This document shows positions 49,551-60,482 of a DNA stretch of 64,000 bases, one piece after another (the first letter of the stretch is position 1; each line of letters opens with the position of its first letter). Both the position numbers and the translations under genes were made by a program. The notes under the pieces were generated by a model that saw only the letters and a list, made by a program, of their open reading frames with translations, made no database searches and was not told the origin of the DNA. Source of the DNA: Botryosphaeria dothidea (lineage: Eukaryota; Ascomycota; Dothideomycetes; Botryosphaeriales; Botryosphaeriaceae); NCBI GenBank assembly GCA_011503125.2, contig WWBZ02000033.1, positions 124,001-188,000 of the forward strand, given 5' to 3'.

Positions 49551-51044
49551 TTACTGTAGGGCTGCGTTGATTTTCCAAAAAAGGATTAGAGCAACGGTAG
49601 AAATGAACTTGAAAGCAGTCCTGATCGAAGACACAAAGGCCATCCTGGTTTAGCTCGTCAGCTCGTGTTGATCCGATTTGAAACAGAGACAAGTAGACAT
49701 ACCAAGGCGAAGGCCAAAGCTCTTCAGGCAACGGCGCCATCATCAACGAGGCAATAAACATGGCAAAGCCAGGACTCTTGTTCAGCATGTTGAAGAAGTC
49801 TTCACGCTCCGCCACGACTTTCGGGTCTGTGGAGTGTATGCGCAGCTTCCCTGCAATGGTCTGTTTCTGAACCCTTTGTATAAAGTCCTTGCGTCGGACG
49901 AACGCATACTTGTTCAGCAGGCTGGACCACTGCGCAGAAGTCTCGGGAGCCAAAGCTGCCGGGAGGACACGTGTGAGGACGGCTACATCGACGAGGCCCG
50001 TGGTGAGGCCAAGCGCCGTTAACGGATTGTTGATCTGTTCTGGTCAGCCACTGATGATATCGTCGGGTTGGTGTCTCACATGCGCAGCATCACCACACAG
50101 CGCAACCCTGCCGGCCCGGAACGTCCGCGCCACTCTTTCATGAGCCCAGTACGGGCTGATAGCCTCGATCTCGTACTTCAACGGCCTCGGTCCCGGCATT
50201 AAGCGCTCCAGCTTCGCGACGACGTACTTCTCGATCTCGGCGGGTGGCAGCTCTGGCGGAATGCCCGTTGCCACGCGCCAGAGGCCCTCGTCAGCGCGGC
50301 TGGCGCGCACCACGACAGCCCAGTCTTGCGGGTCAACCACGTGGTTGGCGGCCGGGTAGCCGTGAGCGGCGAAGTCGTAGCGGATGTTGACCGCCACGAA
50401 GCGCCAGTCCTCCCACGTGAAGCCCTCGAACGGGATCCCCGCTGCCTTGCGGACCGATGAGCCCGCCCCGTCGCAGCCGATGACGAAGCGCGCCGACAGA
50501 TGCAGTAGTTTCTCGTTATTATCGTCTCCCTCTGTTGTCATGGCATCGACGTGGGCGAAGTCGGCGTCCTCCTGTAAGCTTAAGAAGCGCGTTCGATAGC
50601 GGAGAGAGAAGTGAGGGTTCGCGAGTGCGTGCTTGCGGATGATAGCGGTCAGCTTGGGCTGTCCCAGCTGCACACCGTAGTCTATTGAGCCCTGTGGCGC
50701 TTTTCCGGGCGGGATCTTTGCGAGAACTTCGTTGCTGCCGCAGAAGGGCGTGCGGAAGCAGAGGCCTTCGCTGTTCTTGAAGCCCGCTGCAACCACATCT
50801 TCCAAGATGCCCACTTTCTGAAATTCATTCAGCACGATAGGGAAATTCCTGTTTCGCAACTTATTAGCTCGAGTTCTTGAAGATATATGGTGGGGATTAC
50901 AGACATGAGTGCCCTTGGGCTTTGCACTATATCTCTCTCGGCTTCTATAACAACAACATCGATGCCCTTTTGAGCCAGTGTCAATCCCAGAAATAATCCC
51001 ACAGGGCCTCCGCCCACAATGGTAACGTCGTGTGTCTCATGCAT
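49551..51044 (-). CDS. FAD-dependent aromatic-type monooxygenase
   Basis: Four exons: 51044-50905, 50848-50080, 50034-49703 and 49644-49551 (444 residues). It carries the three group A flavoprotein hydroxylase motifs: G-G-G-P-V-G at 11-16 in the N-terminal Rossmann fold, the C-D-G-A-G motif (Asp173-Gly174), and the second FAD motif G-D-A-A-H at 299-303. That last motif is split from the following I-N-N-P by an intron. The last exon encodes a hydrophobic helix of about 20 residues at the C-terminus, suggesting a membrane tether. The family (PF01494) hydroxylates or epoxidises aromatic and polyketide substrates with NAD(P)H and O2. It converges on the bZIP gene with 68 bases between. It is a likely tailoring enzyme whose target is unknown. 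Confidence 0.85.
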
Positions 51045-51555
51045 TGTTGCTTATGACTTTCACGATTTCGGTCTTGATCTGCGTGGGAAAGGAAGAAAGC
51101 TCCCGTATGCCGGCTCTTTATGGGACAGAAACCCGAATAAACTACACTTTCCGTATCTCCATGGATAATTATAATGGGCCCCGTGTGTAACTACAGTATG
51201 TGTCAGGTTATAAACACAATGTGCGGTCAGCGCAGTAAGCGGGCTGATCTGCGTCAGCAGGATCCCGCAAAAAGCACAAACGAGGGAAATTGAAAAATTC
51301 AGAACATTCCGTGCCACGCTAAGGCTGAACACGTCCAATGGCCTCTGTTTTTTTTTTTTTTTTTTTTTTGAGCGGTTCTTTGGTTCATGAACAGGTTCTA
51401 AGGCAGGGCAGTACAGCGAAGACAATATAAACGGGGTGAAGATCTTGAAGTATCATGATTCCGTCCGGCAGTACATGTTCACATTAAGTATAGAGAAATT
51501 TAAGAAAAATAAACGTGAAAATAATACAGCAATATTCAACTTCCTCCGCTACTTC
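51045..51555. promoter_or_regulatory. Upstream region of the monooxygenase
   Basis: About 510 bases between the start of the monooxygenase and the 3' end of the reductase. It contains a 22-base run of T at 51348-51369 and a GTAAGC half-site at 51235-51240. No gene. Confidence 0.4.
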
Positions 51556-52667
51556 TCAAATGTGTACGTGCACCTTCTTCTCCGGCACTCCTCCGCTGCT
51601 ATACAAATCCAACACACTGTTGATCTTCTCCACATCAAGCCCATCGATAATCTCCCACGGAGTGGCCCTGATCTTTCTTTTCTCCATCCAGCCGGGGAGA
51701 TTCTTCCAGAAAGCTGCGCCGAGCTCTGGTTGGTTGTGGCTTTGTCCCTGGATGAACTTGTCCTCGTAGCCTGCCTTCTTATCACCGATGACATTCTCGT
51801 CGATCTTCGTCATTGGTGGAACCAGGCATGCGAGCGTTCCTTTCTTGGTGTCAGAAAGGATGGAGACACCAAGGGTGTGATCCGTGTTGACGGCGTCTAC
51901 TGCGTAGACCAGATCGTCTCCCACGATGCTGCGTATCTGTTCCTTCACATCGGCGGCATGTCTATCGACGACATGAGTTGCACCGTACGCACGGAGGAAG
52001 TCGTCGTTCTTCGACTTGTTGGCGGTTGCGACGATGGTGCCAAAGCCAGCGAGGGCGCAGCTCTGCACGGCATACTTGCCGCAATTGCTGCCTGCACCGA
52101 TGATGACGATCTTCTGCGAGGCGTAATCAAGAGCGCTCACGCTCTGGCCCGGAAACGGGAACTGAAGGCCCAAGCCATCCTTGCCGAAAACTGCCCAAAA
52201 TGGGGCAATGATGTTGCAGACAAGCGAGGCGCCGTCATCATCACTCAGCTTCCCGGGAACCCGCGCAGCCGTGTAGGCGTCTAAAAGGGCGTACTCTTGC
52301 AGGCCGCACTGATCCGATGTCGCCTTGAGGTAGTTTGTCTGACCAAACACGCGGTCTCCCTTTTGGAAGCTCGATACGCCAGGCCCGGTCTCCTGGACGA
52401 CACCAGCAATGTCGTTGCCGAGCACCACAGGAAGGCGACCTTCGACGTACAGACCCCAGTCGCGGACTCTGAAGTCGTAGGGGTTGACTTTGCCGGCCAA
52501 TCAGCTTTTATCACAATTTCAAATTAAGGGTCGTACTTACGTCCTGCGACCGTCACTTTGACAAGAATTTCTCCCTCTTTCGGGGTGGGGACCGGCCTCT
52601 CCGTCAGCACGACAGGTTGACCGACCTTCTCCACCACCACGGCATTCTGCATTTCGAGGGGTGCCAT
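51556..52667 (-). CDS. Medium-chain dehydrogenase/reductase (ToxD/enoyl-reductase-like)
   Basis: Two exons: 52667-52541 and 52487-51556 (352 residues). An N-terminal GroES-like domain carries A-G-L-N-P-Y-D near residue 41 (created by the splice) and L-G-N-D-I-A-G-V-V near 65. It is followed by a nucleotide-binding fold with G173-x-G175-x-x-x-G179. The usual catalytic zinc Cys and His/Glu ligands of alcohol dehydrogenases are not evident, so it belongs to the zinc-free branch that includes trans-enoyl reductases and ToxD-like proteins and uses NADPH to reduce activated double bonds. It is transcribed away from the SnoaL-like gene from a shared 299-base promoter. In this cluster it may reduce a vinyl or quinonoid intermediate (inference). 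Confidence 0.85.
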
Positions 52668-52966
52668 GCTTGGGAGTTCTCAAATTGGGTGCCACACCGA
52701 GATCGAATACGATGCTTTTTATTCAGCCCAGGTACTGTCACGTTGCGTGTGTGAGCAGATCTGACTGTGCTCACCGGCCCGGCCCGCGGGCAGATGGATG
52801 TGCTCAGTCACGTCAGCACACAACACGTACAGTAAGAACGAAATCGCATCCACCTCGCAAAACTCACCGATAAAACTCTCTCCACGGATGCGTCTTGAGC
52901 CTGCACGCTGCTCACTGCATTCGCCCCTCCGTTCCTCCTAATCAACTCACACACTTGCTCTTCACC
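52668..52966. promoter_or_regulatory. Shared promoter of reductase and SnoaL-like genes
   Basis: 299 bases between divergent start codons, suggesting co-regulation of the pair. It is GC-rich in the middle and no TATA box is obvious. Confidence 0.4.
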
Positions 52967-53543
52967 ATGGGGGCGGATACGAGCTCAGCTGCTGCAGCCC
53001 CATCCTACGGCACGCTGGAAGCCAAGTTCCGCGACTACCTTGCAGCTTGGAATTCGCACGACATGGACGAGTACCTGAAGTACTGGGCTGACGATTTTCA
53101 TTTCCATTTGCCCGCATGTCCGCCGGTCCAAGGCAAAGAAGCCGTGAGAAAGCTGCTCAGCTCGGGCCTCGGCGTCTATCGGGAAACGTTGCACCCCACC
53201 TTCCTCTCGTTCGGAGACAGGAAGGTTGCATTGGAGGCCAAGGGACACATCGAGATGCTGCAAGATCTGCCCTTTCCCTTCCCGTTCGATGGGAAAACGT
53301 ACAAGAAAGGAGATAAATTCGTTTATCCGATCATGTACGTTGGCGGCGCCCTCCTCGCAATGTCTGACATACTGACGCAACAGAAGTGTCCATTACGAAT
53401 ACGATGACGATCTTCTCATCAAGACTTTCCGGTCTTTCGGCCAGGTTCTTACCCCTGGTCCTGGGGAGGGTGTTAAGCAGGAGGTTCTCCCCGGGTTTGA
53501 CCCGATTCCTGAAACTACCATCACTGCAGTGGCCCAGATTTGA
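52967..53543 (+). CDS. SnoaL-like (NTF2-fold) protein
   Basis: Two exons: 52967-53334 and 53384-53543 (175 residues). The start ATG lies in the strong context CACCATGG. Residues of about 15-150 match the SnoaL/NTF2-like fold: the opening helix F-R-D-Y-L-A-A-W-N-S-H-D, then Y-W-A-D-D-F-H-F-H-L-P, G-K-E-A-V-R, and the final strand V-H-Y-E-Y-D-D-D after the splice. Members act as small cyclases, isomerases, dehydratases or just binding proteins, so the reaction cannot be read off. There is no signal peptide. It pairs with the reductase across a bidirectional promoter, which suggests it works on the same intermediate. Confidence 0.82.
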
Positions 53544-54047
53544 CGAGATGAATGGTATATTACAGTCCGAGCATTTAACATATTGGAGGATTAGCAATAC
53601 TAGCAATCAAGAGTCTGTGGCATCTTCAAAAAAAAAAAGACAACATCATCCATACGACAATGAGTGATGTGAGTAAAATGCTGGCCAGTAGTTCGCGTCG
53701 TCATGCGTAGTAGGATGCACCTACCCAGATCCAGTAGCATCTATTGAATGACACTCATGCGTATTCTTCAGTTCAAACTTGATGGGCAAAAGCTTTCCTT
53801 CTATTCAACAGATATCGCAGCAAATTTGAGCGCCGCAAGATCACATGTCACTTCTAGTGCAACAAGCTCAACTACCGTGAGAAACTCAAGCATAATCATT
53901 CAACAGCCACTTCCATTCTTGTGAATGGAATCCCAGACACCGCGAAACCCTGTCACCACCAAAATTGGATTCCGATCAATCTCAGACTGACATTTTAGTA
54001 GTCGATCTCCGCTTGATCTATTGGCCGATCTTTCCGCAAATATGCCC
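53544..54047. other. Intergenic between converging genes
   Basis: About 500 bases between the SnoaL-like gene and the methyltransferase, with an A-run near 53627-53638. Nothing else supported. Confidence 0.5.
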
Positions 54048-55523
54048 CTACTGAACCGTCGCTTCATCACCCTGCCACACAGCTTCAACAATGGAAAGAA
54101 CACTCTCAGGCAAAGGCTTGACCCCGACAAAGCGGAAGCGAGGGTCAGCATCGGCAAAGACGCTCTTCCACATAGCTAGAGAGCGCTCTCGAGAGCCGAT
54201 GAGGTTCAGCAGATGCAGATCACAAACCCTGTTGCAATTCAAGTCAGACCATTGTACGGACTGGGTCATGGAGAGCGAAAACCATACCTCATCTGCCTGT
54301 ACAGCCGGTCAAAGGTCTCGTTCGGCTCCGGCAGCACAATGTCACAAGCCATGACACGCGCACCCTTCTTCAGACCGGGCACGGTGGCCTGCAGGATCTT
54401 GACGCACTCCTCGTGCGGCCAGTCGTGGAAGATGAAGCGGAAGAAGTAGACGTCGGCGCCTTTGACGGGCTGGGGCTGGAAGAAGTCGTGCTGCATGAAC
54501 TCGAAGCGGCCTTTGTAAGCCTCGTCCAGCGCTTCTTCACCTCTGGCGAGCTCGTCCTGGTTGAAGTCCTGCACGATAAACTTGGGGATGTTGGACCCGC
54601 TGGCGATGGTGAGAGCGGTGTGACCGAGCGAGCCTCCGACCTGTTTGGAAGAAAACATTCAGTCTGCGAATTTGACGCTTCGGATGCACTCATTGCTTAC
54701 GTCGACGAATACTCCAGCTTCGAGCTCGTCCCACGCGTATCCTGACTTCAGCGACGCTCCACTGAATGGTCCGGCGGCGTCTGAAGCTTTCATCGCCGCA
54801 TGGAATCGCTCGGATCTGGCTGGGTCCTTCTTCAAGTAGTCGAAGAACGGCTCAGTGGTGTTGTGTGCAAGGCCAAAGGAAGTTTCCAGCATCGGCTTCT
54901 GGGGTGTAGGGTGCTTCTTCAGACTTTCGACGAGCTTGGCCGTGGCGGGGAAGACATCATCGATCACACTGCCGACCACATCCTTGGGGCCAGTGGGCAT
55001 GCTGAGCAGAGCTGAGGCACCTGTGTGCGAGGCAAAGCCAGGTCGGATCTCCTTGAAGATGCCGCTAGTGGTGGCGAGGCGGATTATACGGCAAACGCGG
55101 TCTTCGTCAAGGCCAACCGCTTTGGCAATTTCACCGAAGGAAGCCTCCCCGTCCAGGGGAACCTGCGAGGCCATGTCGAACGAGTAGATTGCATGGAGAC
55201 ACGCAATTTCGTGACTCTGCATCATCATCTGTCAGTCGAAAGTTGATTTTCCGTCGTCTCCAGTTTGATCTTACTGTAGTGGCAAGGGTGAACAGTGTCT
55301 CAACAGGTCCCAGAGCAAGACGGATGAGCTTGTTAGCTGTGTCAATCATTCGCTCGCGTGCAAGATGAACTTCTACAGCCTTTGGCGGTGCTGGGAATCC
55401 GAGCGGGCCTCCAGGAGCAAATGTCGGCCTCGGGATACCGCCCGCATTTGTGAGGAACTTTTCGAGAATCTCGGCATTATCCGAGATTTCGGATGCCAGG
55501 TCGGTGAACTTGGGTGTTGCCAT
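54048..55523 (-). CDS. SAM-dependent O-methyltransferase (XanE-like)
   Basis: Four exons: 55523-55275, 55228-54701, 54640-54288 and 54228-54048 (436 residues). An N-terminal dimerisation/winged-helix part (about 60-190) precedes the methyltransferase fold. Motif I is F-V-D-V-G-G-S-L-G-H at 257-266, with the exon 2/3 junction inside it. The F-H-D-W block places the catalytic base at His331. The C-terminus has the N-L-I-G-S-R-E-R block common to fungal OMT2-type enzymes. An in-frame ATG eight codons upstream (55547) is also possible. This class methylates phenolic hydroxyls. In the xanthocillin pathway XanE does this to the tyrosine-derived phenols, and the same role is inferred here. Confidence 0.88.
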
Positions 55524-55959
55524 TGCGAAAGGATAGTGATTATGCAAAGCGTTGAATGTTGGAGTTACTCGTCACGATGCACTCTTAAAGGTTTCACCAC
55601 AACAGTCGCCGGGTTGCCAGTGAGTGTGCAGTGTGCGGATATGCTCAGTCAGCCACAGAACGCAGCCGTTGCTGCCAGGGCAAATCTGAGTCGGAGAAAT
55701 TCGGTGATAAGCTGACTCGGGTGTGATGACACGGTTATCATCACACAAGCGACCCCGAAGCCAGGTCCTTGATCCTTCCGCGCTGTTGCCTGAGCTGCTG
55801 ACGGTGTTTCCGACGCGCATGGCACGTGACCGGCACGGCATCCAGCCTTATCTCCCGTGCCGGGTGCCTCTTCGTTCATAAAGAATTCTGGCGATCAGTC
55901 ACCTCCCAAACGCCCTACAGACAGCTAATCATCCTCAAAGGCTCTTGGTATTTCTGATC
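55524..55959. promoter_or_regulatory. Divergent methyltransferase/exporter promoter
   Basis: 436 bases shared by the methyltransferase and the DHA2 exporter, with one CACGTG at 55823-55828. The divergent layout suggests joint regulation. Confidence 0.4.
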
Positions 55960-57902
55960 ATGACAAAGAGCGCTGAATCATCTACTTGCGCGGACGGGAT
56001 TTCATCCCGGGACTCGAGGAATGCTGAGATGCAGGTAAACCCCCTTGCAAAATTGTCCTTTCTCTAGCTGCTCACACTTTTCAGACTCCGGAAACAGAAG
56101 AAGTCACGCGCTCAATTACCGGCTGGCGCTGGTGGCTTGTAGTACTTGGCGTGCTGTCGACCGCACTGCTATTTTCTCTCGACAACTCTATTGTCGCAGA
56201 TGTTCAGCCGAAAATCGTCGGCACCTTTGGCGATGTCGAGAAACTTCCCTGGTTGTCGGTGGCATTCGCGCTCGGAAGTGCCGCGACCACGTTGATATGG
56301 TAAGCCATCCCCACTTGAAGGGGAAAAACGTCTGTTCATGCCGCTTCCGGGACAGGGCGGCAATCTACACGGCTTTTGATGCAAAGTACAACTACATTGT
56401 TGCTGTCCTCTTATTTGAGATTGGATCTGCCATTTGCGGAGCAGCCAATATGATGGATGTGCTCATCTTTGGCCGTGCGCTTGCCGGACTTGGTGGATCC
56501 GGTCTATACGTCGGAGTATTGACTTTATTGTCCGCCCTCACCACACCAAAAGAGCGCCCTCTCTACGTGGCATCAACCGGTCTGATTTGGGGCTTGGGAA
56601 GTGTCCTTGGGTATGCCTTGTCTCGTTATTTCTGATTACAACCACTTGACTGACGAACTTTTCAGACCTATCATTGGTGGTGCTTTTGCAGACAGTCCGG
56701 CCACCTGGAGATGGTCATTCTACATCAATCTTGTAGTTGCAGCAGTGTTTGCGCCAGTATACGTCTTTATGATTCCATCTGTGGATCCTCAGCCAGGAAG
56801 ACCTCTGGCGGACAGAGCCATCAAATTTGACTTCAGTATGTTTTCCAGAATCACGGAGAATTATTCAGAAGCTCACATTCCTCAGTTGGTGCTATTCTCA
56901 TCATGGGCACTTTTGGCTGCGGCATCACCGGTCTATCCTTTGGTGGATCATCTTATGCTTGGTAAGTCTGATGTTTGATATTCAGGTGCAGTCCTTAACA
57001 GGTCTCAGGGACTCCGCGACCATCATTGTCCTGCTCGTCGTATCCGTTGTATTACTCATAGCCTTCGGCATCCAGCAAGTATGGTGTCTAGGAACAAGCC
57101 CCTCCGGCCGTTTGCTCCCCGTGCAGTATTTTGGAAACCGCACCCTCTTCCTCATGTTCATCCTCAACGCACTCGCCGCTGCACCTATTTTTGTGCCAGT
57201 CTACTTCCTGTCGCTATACTTCCAGTTCGCACGGGGCGATGACGCGATGGAAGCGGCTGTCCGCTTGCTCCCTTTCATGTGCATGGTCGTCTTCTTCTCC
57301 CTCCTCAACGGCGCCGCCATGGGGAAGAAGGGGTACTACGCGCCGTGGTTCCTTGTTGCATCGGCAGTCGCAGTCGCGGGCTCTACACTCATGTTCATTG
57401 TCGACGAGTTCACTTCAAAGTCGCGAATCTACGGATACTCGGCGCTTCTGGGAGCGGGTGCAGGCTCTATTGTCCAGACTGGCTTCATTGTGGCTCAGGC
57501 CGTTGTTCCTCGGTCTGAAATGTCTTCTGGTAAGCATCAGACTCCCATAAGCTCAAGCTTACGACACAAACTGACATAAATTCAGCTGTGGCATTCATCA
57601 ACCTGGCGCAGATTGGTGGCCTGGTGCTGTGTCTCACGTTGTCGAACAGCATTTTCCTCAACCTCGCCACAGGGTACCTGGCGGATGCTTTACCAATGGC
57701 TTCCAACAGTGATATTCTAGCTGCAATCTCGGGGACTGGCTCGGAGCTGATTGCATCAATGAGCGCAGACCTTCGTGGTGCAGCCATCAGCGCCGTGTCG
57801 AAGGCCGTTAGCAGGACTTACTGCTTGTGCATAGCCACCTCCGCGTTGCAGTTACTGTTGAGTTTGGCTTTGAAGTGGGAGTGCGTTGTATTGGAGATGT
57901 AA
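55960..57902 (+). CDS. MFS exporter, DHA2 (14-helix) type
   Basis: Seven exons: 55960-56034, 56085-56299, 56356-56610, 56666-56835, 56886-56961, 57009-57529 and 57586-57902 (542 residues, all junctions in frame). The first helix opens with W-W-L-V-V-L-G-V-L-S-T-A-L-L-F-S-L-D-N-S-I-V-A-D, the D1 motif of DHA2 transporters. A G-R-A-L-A-G-L-G-G-S-G motif follows helix 3. Motif C is P-I-I-G-G-A-F-A-D, and W-R-W-S-F-Y-I-N comes before helix 6. The family exports toxins and drugs by proton antiport, and members are common in fungal metabolite clusters. It is divergent from the methyltransferase and the only fully intact MFS exporter in the middle of the cluster, so it is the best candidate for product efflux. 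Plasma membrane inferred. Confidence 0.88.
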
Positions 57903-58046
57903 AAAATTACCATATGCTTCTGAAAAAAGCATGCTTTGTTCGCAGATTTTAATGTCAACGGCTTCATGAATAAAACATCTAATCCAATTTTTTGCAAATG
58001 TAACATCCTACTAGATTATTATGTGGCCAGCCTTCTTTGCAGTCTT

Positions 58047-59813
58047 CTAGTCTTGAAACCTCGCCTGAACCTCCATGACAGACTTCCAAAGACGGTTCAG
58101 CCCTTCTTCCAATGCTGGTTTGCCTACCGTAATTGTGACTCTGAACCACCCGAATTCCTCTGGATTATATACATTACCAGGAGCAATCATCACGCCGTTC
58201 CGGATACAGGTCTCTGCAATTTCAAGCTCACACTGTTTGTAGGTGCTGGCTTCAGGAGATGTCACACTCAGTTCGCTGTGACTTGACTGCCGAGACGACA
58301 ACGTGGGGACGAGTAGGTGGCGGAGATCTACCCAGATGTACAAACCCGCATTCCTAAAGACTTGTTACGTCCATGTAGTGTATGAAGTATGAGGTTGATG
58401 AATTCTTACATTTCATAGTAGTTGATGCCATGATCCCGGAAGAAGGACGTTGCGATGCGGTAGTTCTCTTCCATAAGCTCACATTTCCTCAGCGTAAGAA
58501 TTTCTCATCCACTGCTTGTCTTCCAGCATGGCGGCCCAGACATCTTGGATAATGTGGGATGACCAAGAGAAAATGCTGATAACACGACCATTTAGAATGA
58601 GCCTTGCTTGTGAAAGGGAAGTACTGGTACTAACCTGATGCTTGAAATGGCGCCCATGATCCCCTCGTTCTTGGTACAAACAAACCCCAGACGCAAACCA
58701 TTGGCGCAGAAATCTTTGCTTGCACCGTAAAGAATATGCGTAAGAGCTGGATCAATGACATCGCGAAGATCAAGAGAGAGAGTGGAAATGAACGGCATTG
58801 GGATCGGGATAGCAGGATTCGAAAACACCGACTTTGCATAGATCTCATCGGAGATGAAATGCAGTCGGTTTCTACCGCAGAAAGAAGCAAATTCCTTGAG
58901 AGTCTCTGGGGGCTGGAATCCGTTGTCAGCTTCAGATGAGGAATAGGAGGAGCCGATTACGAACATAACATCTTCCTAAAGGATTGTGCGCGCTGGATCT
59001 CTACGTCAGTAAAGCCCGACGATTTTGACGCGGCAGGTAGAGAACGAACTTTGAGATCAAAAGAGCCTGAACAGTTATCCCGTCACCCTATGCTTTATTG
59101 AAGGCAGCCTCAATGGCTTTCCTGGTGACTTCAGGGTGGAATAGATCGTCGAGATCTGAGTATCCTTCTATTCCATTATATGGAACGCCAACCACTCGAG
59201 CGTTGCTTCGATTCAGGATATCAACATCGAACCCATTGTAGTATGGTTGTAGGACCAGAATACCATCTCCTTCGTTACAGATCACCCACGTCAGCGCATC
59301 TATGGTGCTTGCTAAGCCGGGCGTGATGAAGACGTTGTCGATAGTGATTGTCTCGCGAGATTGAAACTCATCGTTTAAGAGTTCAGGAACAGCACGCCGA
59401 AGACGACGCGATCCGCGTGGGCCCGTGCTATAGGTGAGATGCTCGATGGGTAGAGCGGTCGTCTATGCTCGCAATATGTGAGCAGATGAATCGTAAGATG
59501 CACAAGAACTGCTGACCCGTGAATTGATGAAGTCCACCATCTCTTCATGCATGAGACTGTTCTCGGCCAGACGAAGGATAACACTACCCGTGGTTAATAC
59601 TCTCGGACTAAAGATCAAGACGGAAAAAGAATGGACTCACGTCCCGTTGGCATTGGCTGGTGACCAAGGGTTGCCCATGGACTTTTCGCGTGGACCCCAG
59701 ACATCTCGATGTGTGAAGTGGATAGCCCCTCTATCTGATAAATGATGCCTGTCGATTGCCGTTTCGATATATCCTTCTTGCCCCGATGAGTGCATGCTGT
59801 TAAGGGCAACCAT
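58047..59813 (-). pseudogene. PLP aminotransferase (class I/II, ACC-synthase-like), disabled
   Basis: Seven exons can be traced: 59813-59641, 59583-59517, 59462-59050, 58992-58965, 58912-58635, 58575-58410 and 58353-58047. The protein has the fold type I pattern: N-P-W-S-P near the start, Y-S-T-G-P-R-G near exon 3, H-N-P-L-G-R in exon 4, D-E-I-Y in exon 5, and S-K-D-F-x-x-x-G-L-R-L-G with the cofactor lysine. Two lesions are visible. An in-frame TAG at 59088-59090 sits within the conserved stretch before the N-P motif. A one-base gain near 58498-58505 in exon 6 leaves the exon sum one base over (1432). The start codon is uncertain (59813 or 59795). Relatives include ACC synthase-like proteins and the C-S lyase GliI. 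Confidence 0.78.
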
Positions 59814-60482
59814 AGGCGACAGTATTGGACAAGGTTCTCTGTGACTTGTACACCTTGATTCCTCGTCCTTCTCTTTGGATTCTCCGCCGACAGTTAGCAT
59901 TGAATAGTTTTTTGTACCCCCGGAAAATGCGATGAAGGTTCCAGTGACGGCTGCAGTGATAGGTGAGGTCAAATGGAGAGATTCGGTCTGCGCGGACGCG
60001 GGCCATAGATCTTGTAACCTCGGCGAGGTCATTTGGAAGGGTTCCAGGGGTTGCACGTTCCGATCTCGGCGAGGCTGAGAAGGCCATCCAATCAACGCAC
60101 GAGATCGGACCCTTTACCACGCATCTATGAAGTGTACTACATCACTGCAACTCACGAATATGGAAGCCGCATAGCTTATGTTCCCATTTCTCCGCAACCC
60201 CTCACCTCTCACGTTCCCTTTCAACAGATGGGGCAAGATCCGCCCAGAGTTTTCGTCTACAGTTCATCGGCAAAAGACACCCTGGGCTTGAAGAGCCGCG
60301 GTTTCCATTAGGTGCAGAAGAAGAAGCGCAGACTCTTGATGGTAATTCATCCTCACTTACTGCAAAAGAAGCCAGCACCTCTTTCACATTTACAGAAACG
60401 AGCAAAAATCTCGTGCTCTTGTTCCTCCAACAACCATCATTGCCCACAGCTGCCAGCAAGACCAGTAAATCATCACTCAGAA
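59814..60482. promoter_or_regulatory. Divergent upstream region, aminotransferase relic and MFS gene
   Basis: About 670 bases. Open frames on both strands lack recognisable domains. No clear TATA box. Confidence 0.4.

Noticed and set aside
59637..60095. 152-residue reverse open frame as a separate gene
   Set aside because: Its 3' part is exon 1 of the aminotransferase relic and its 5' part has no recognisable content.
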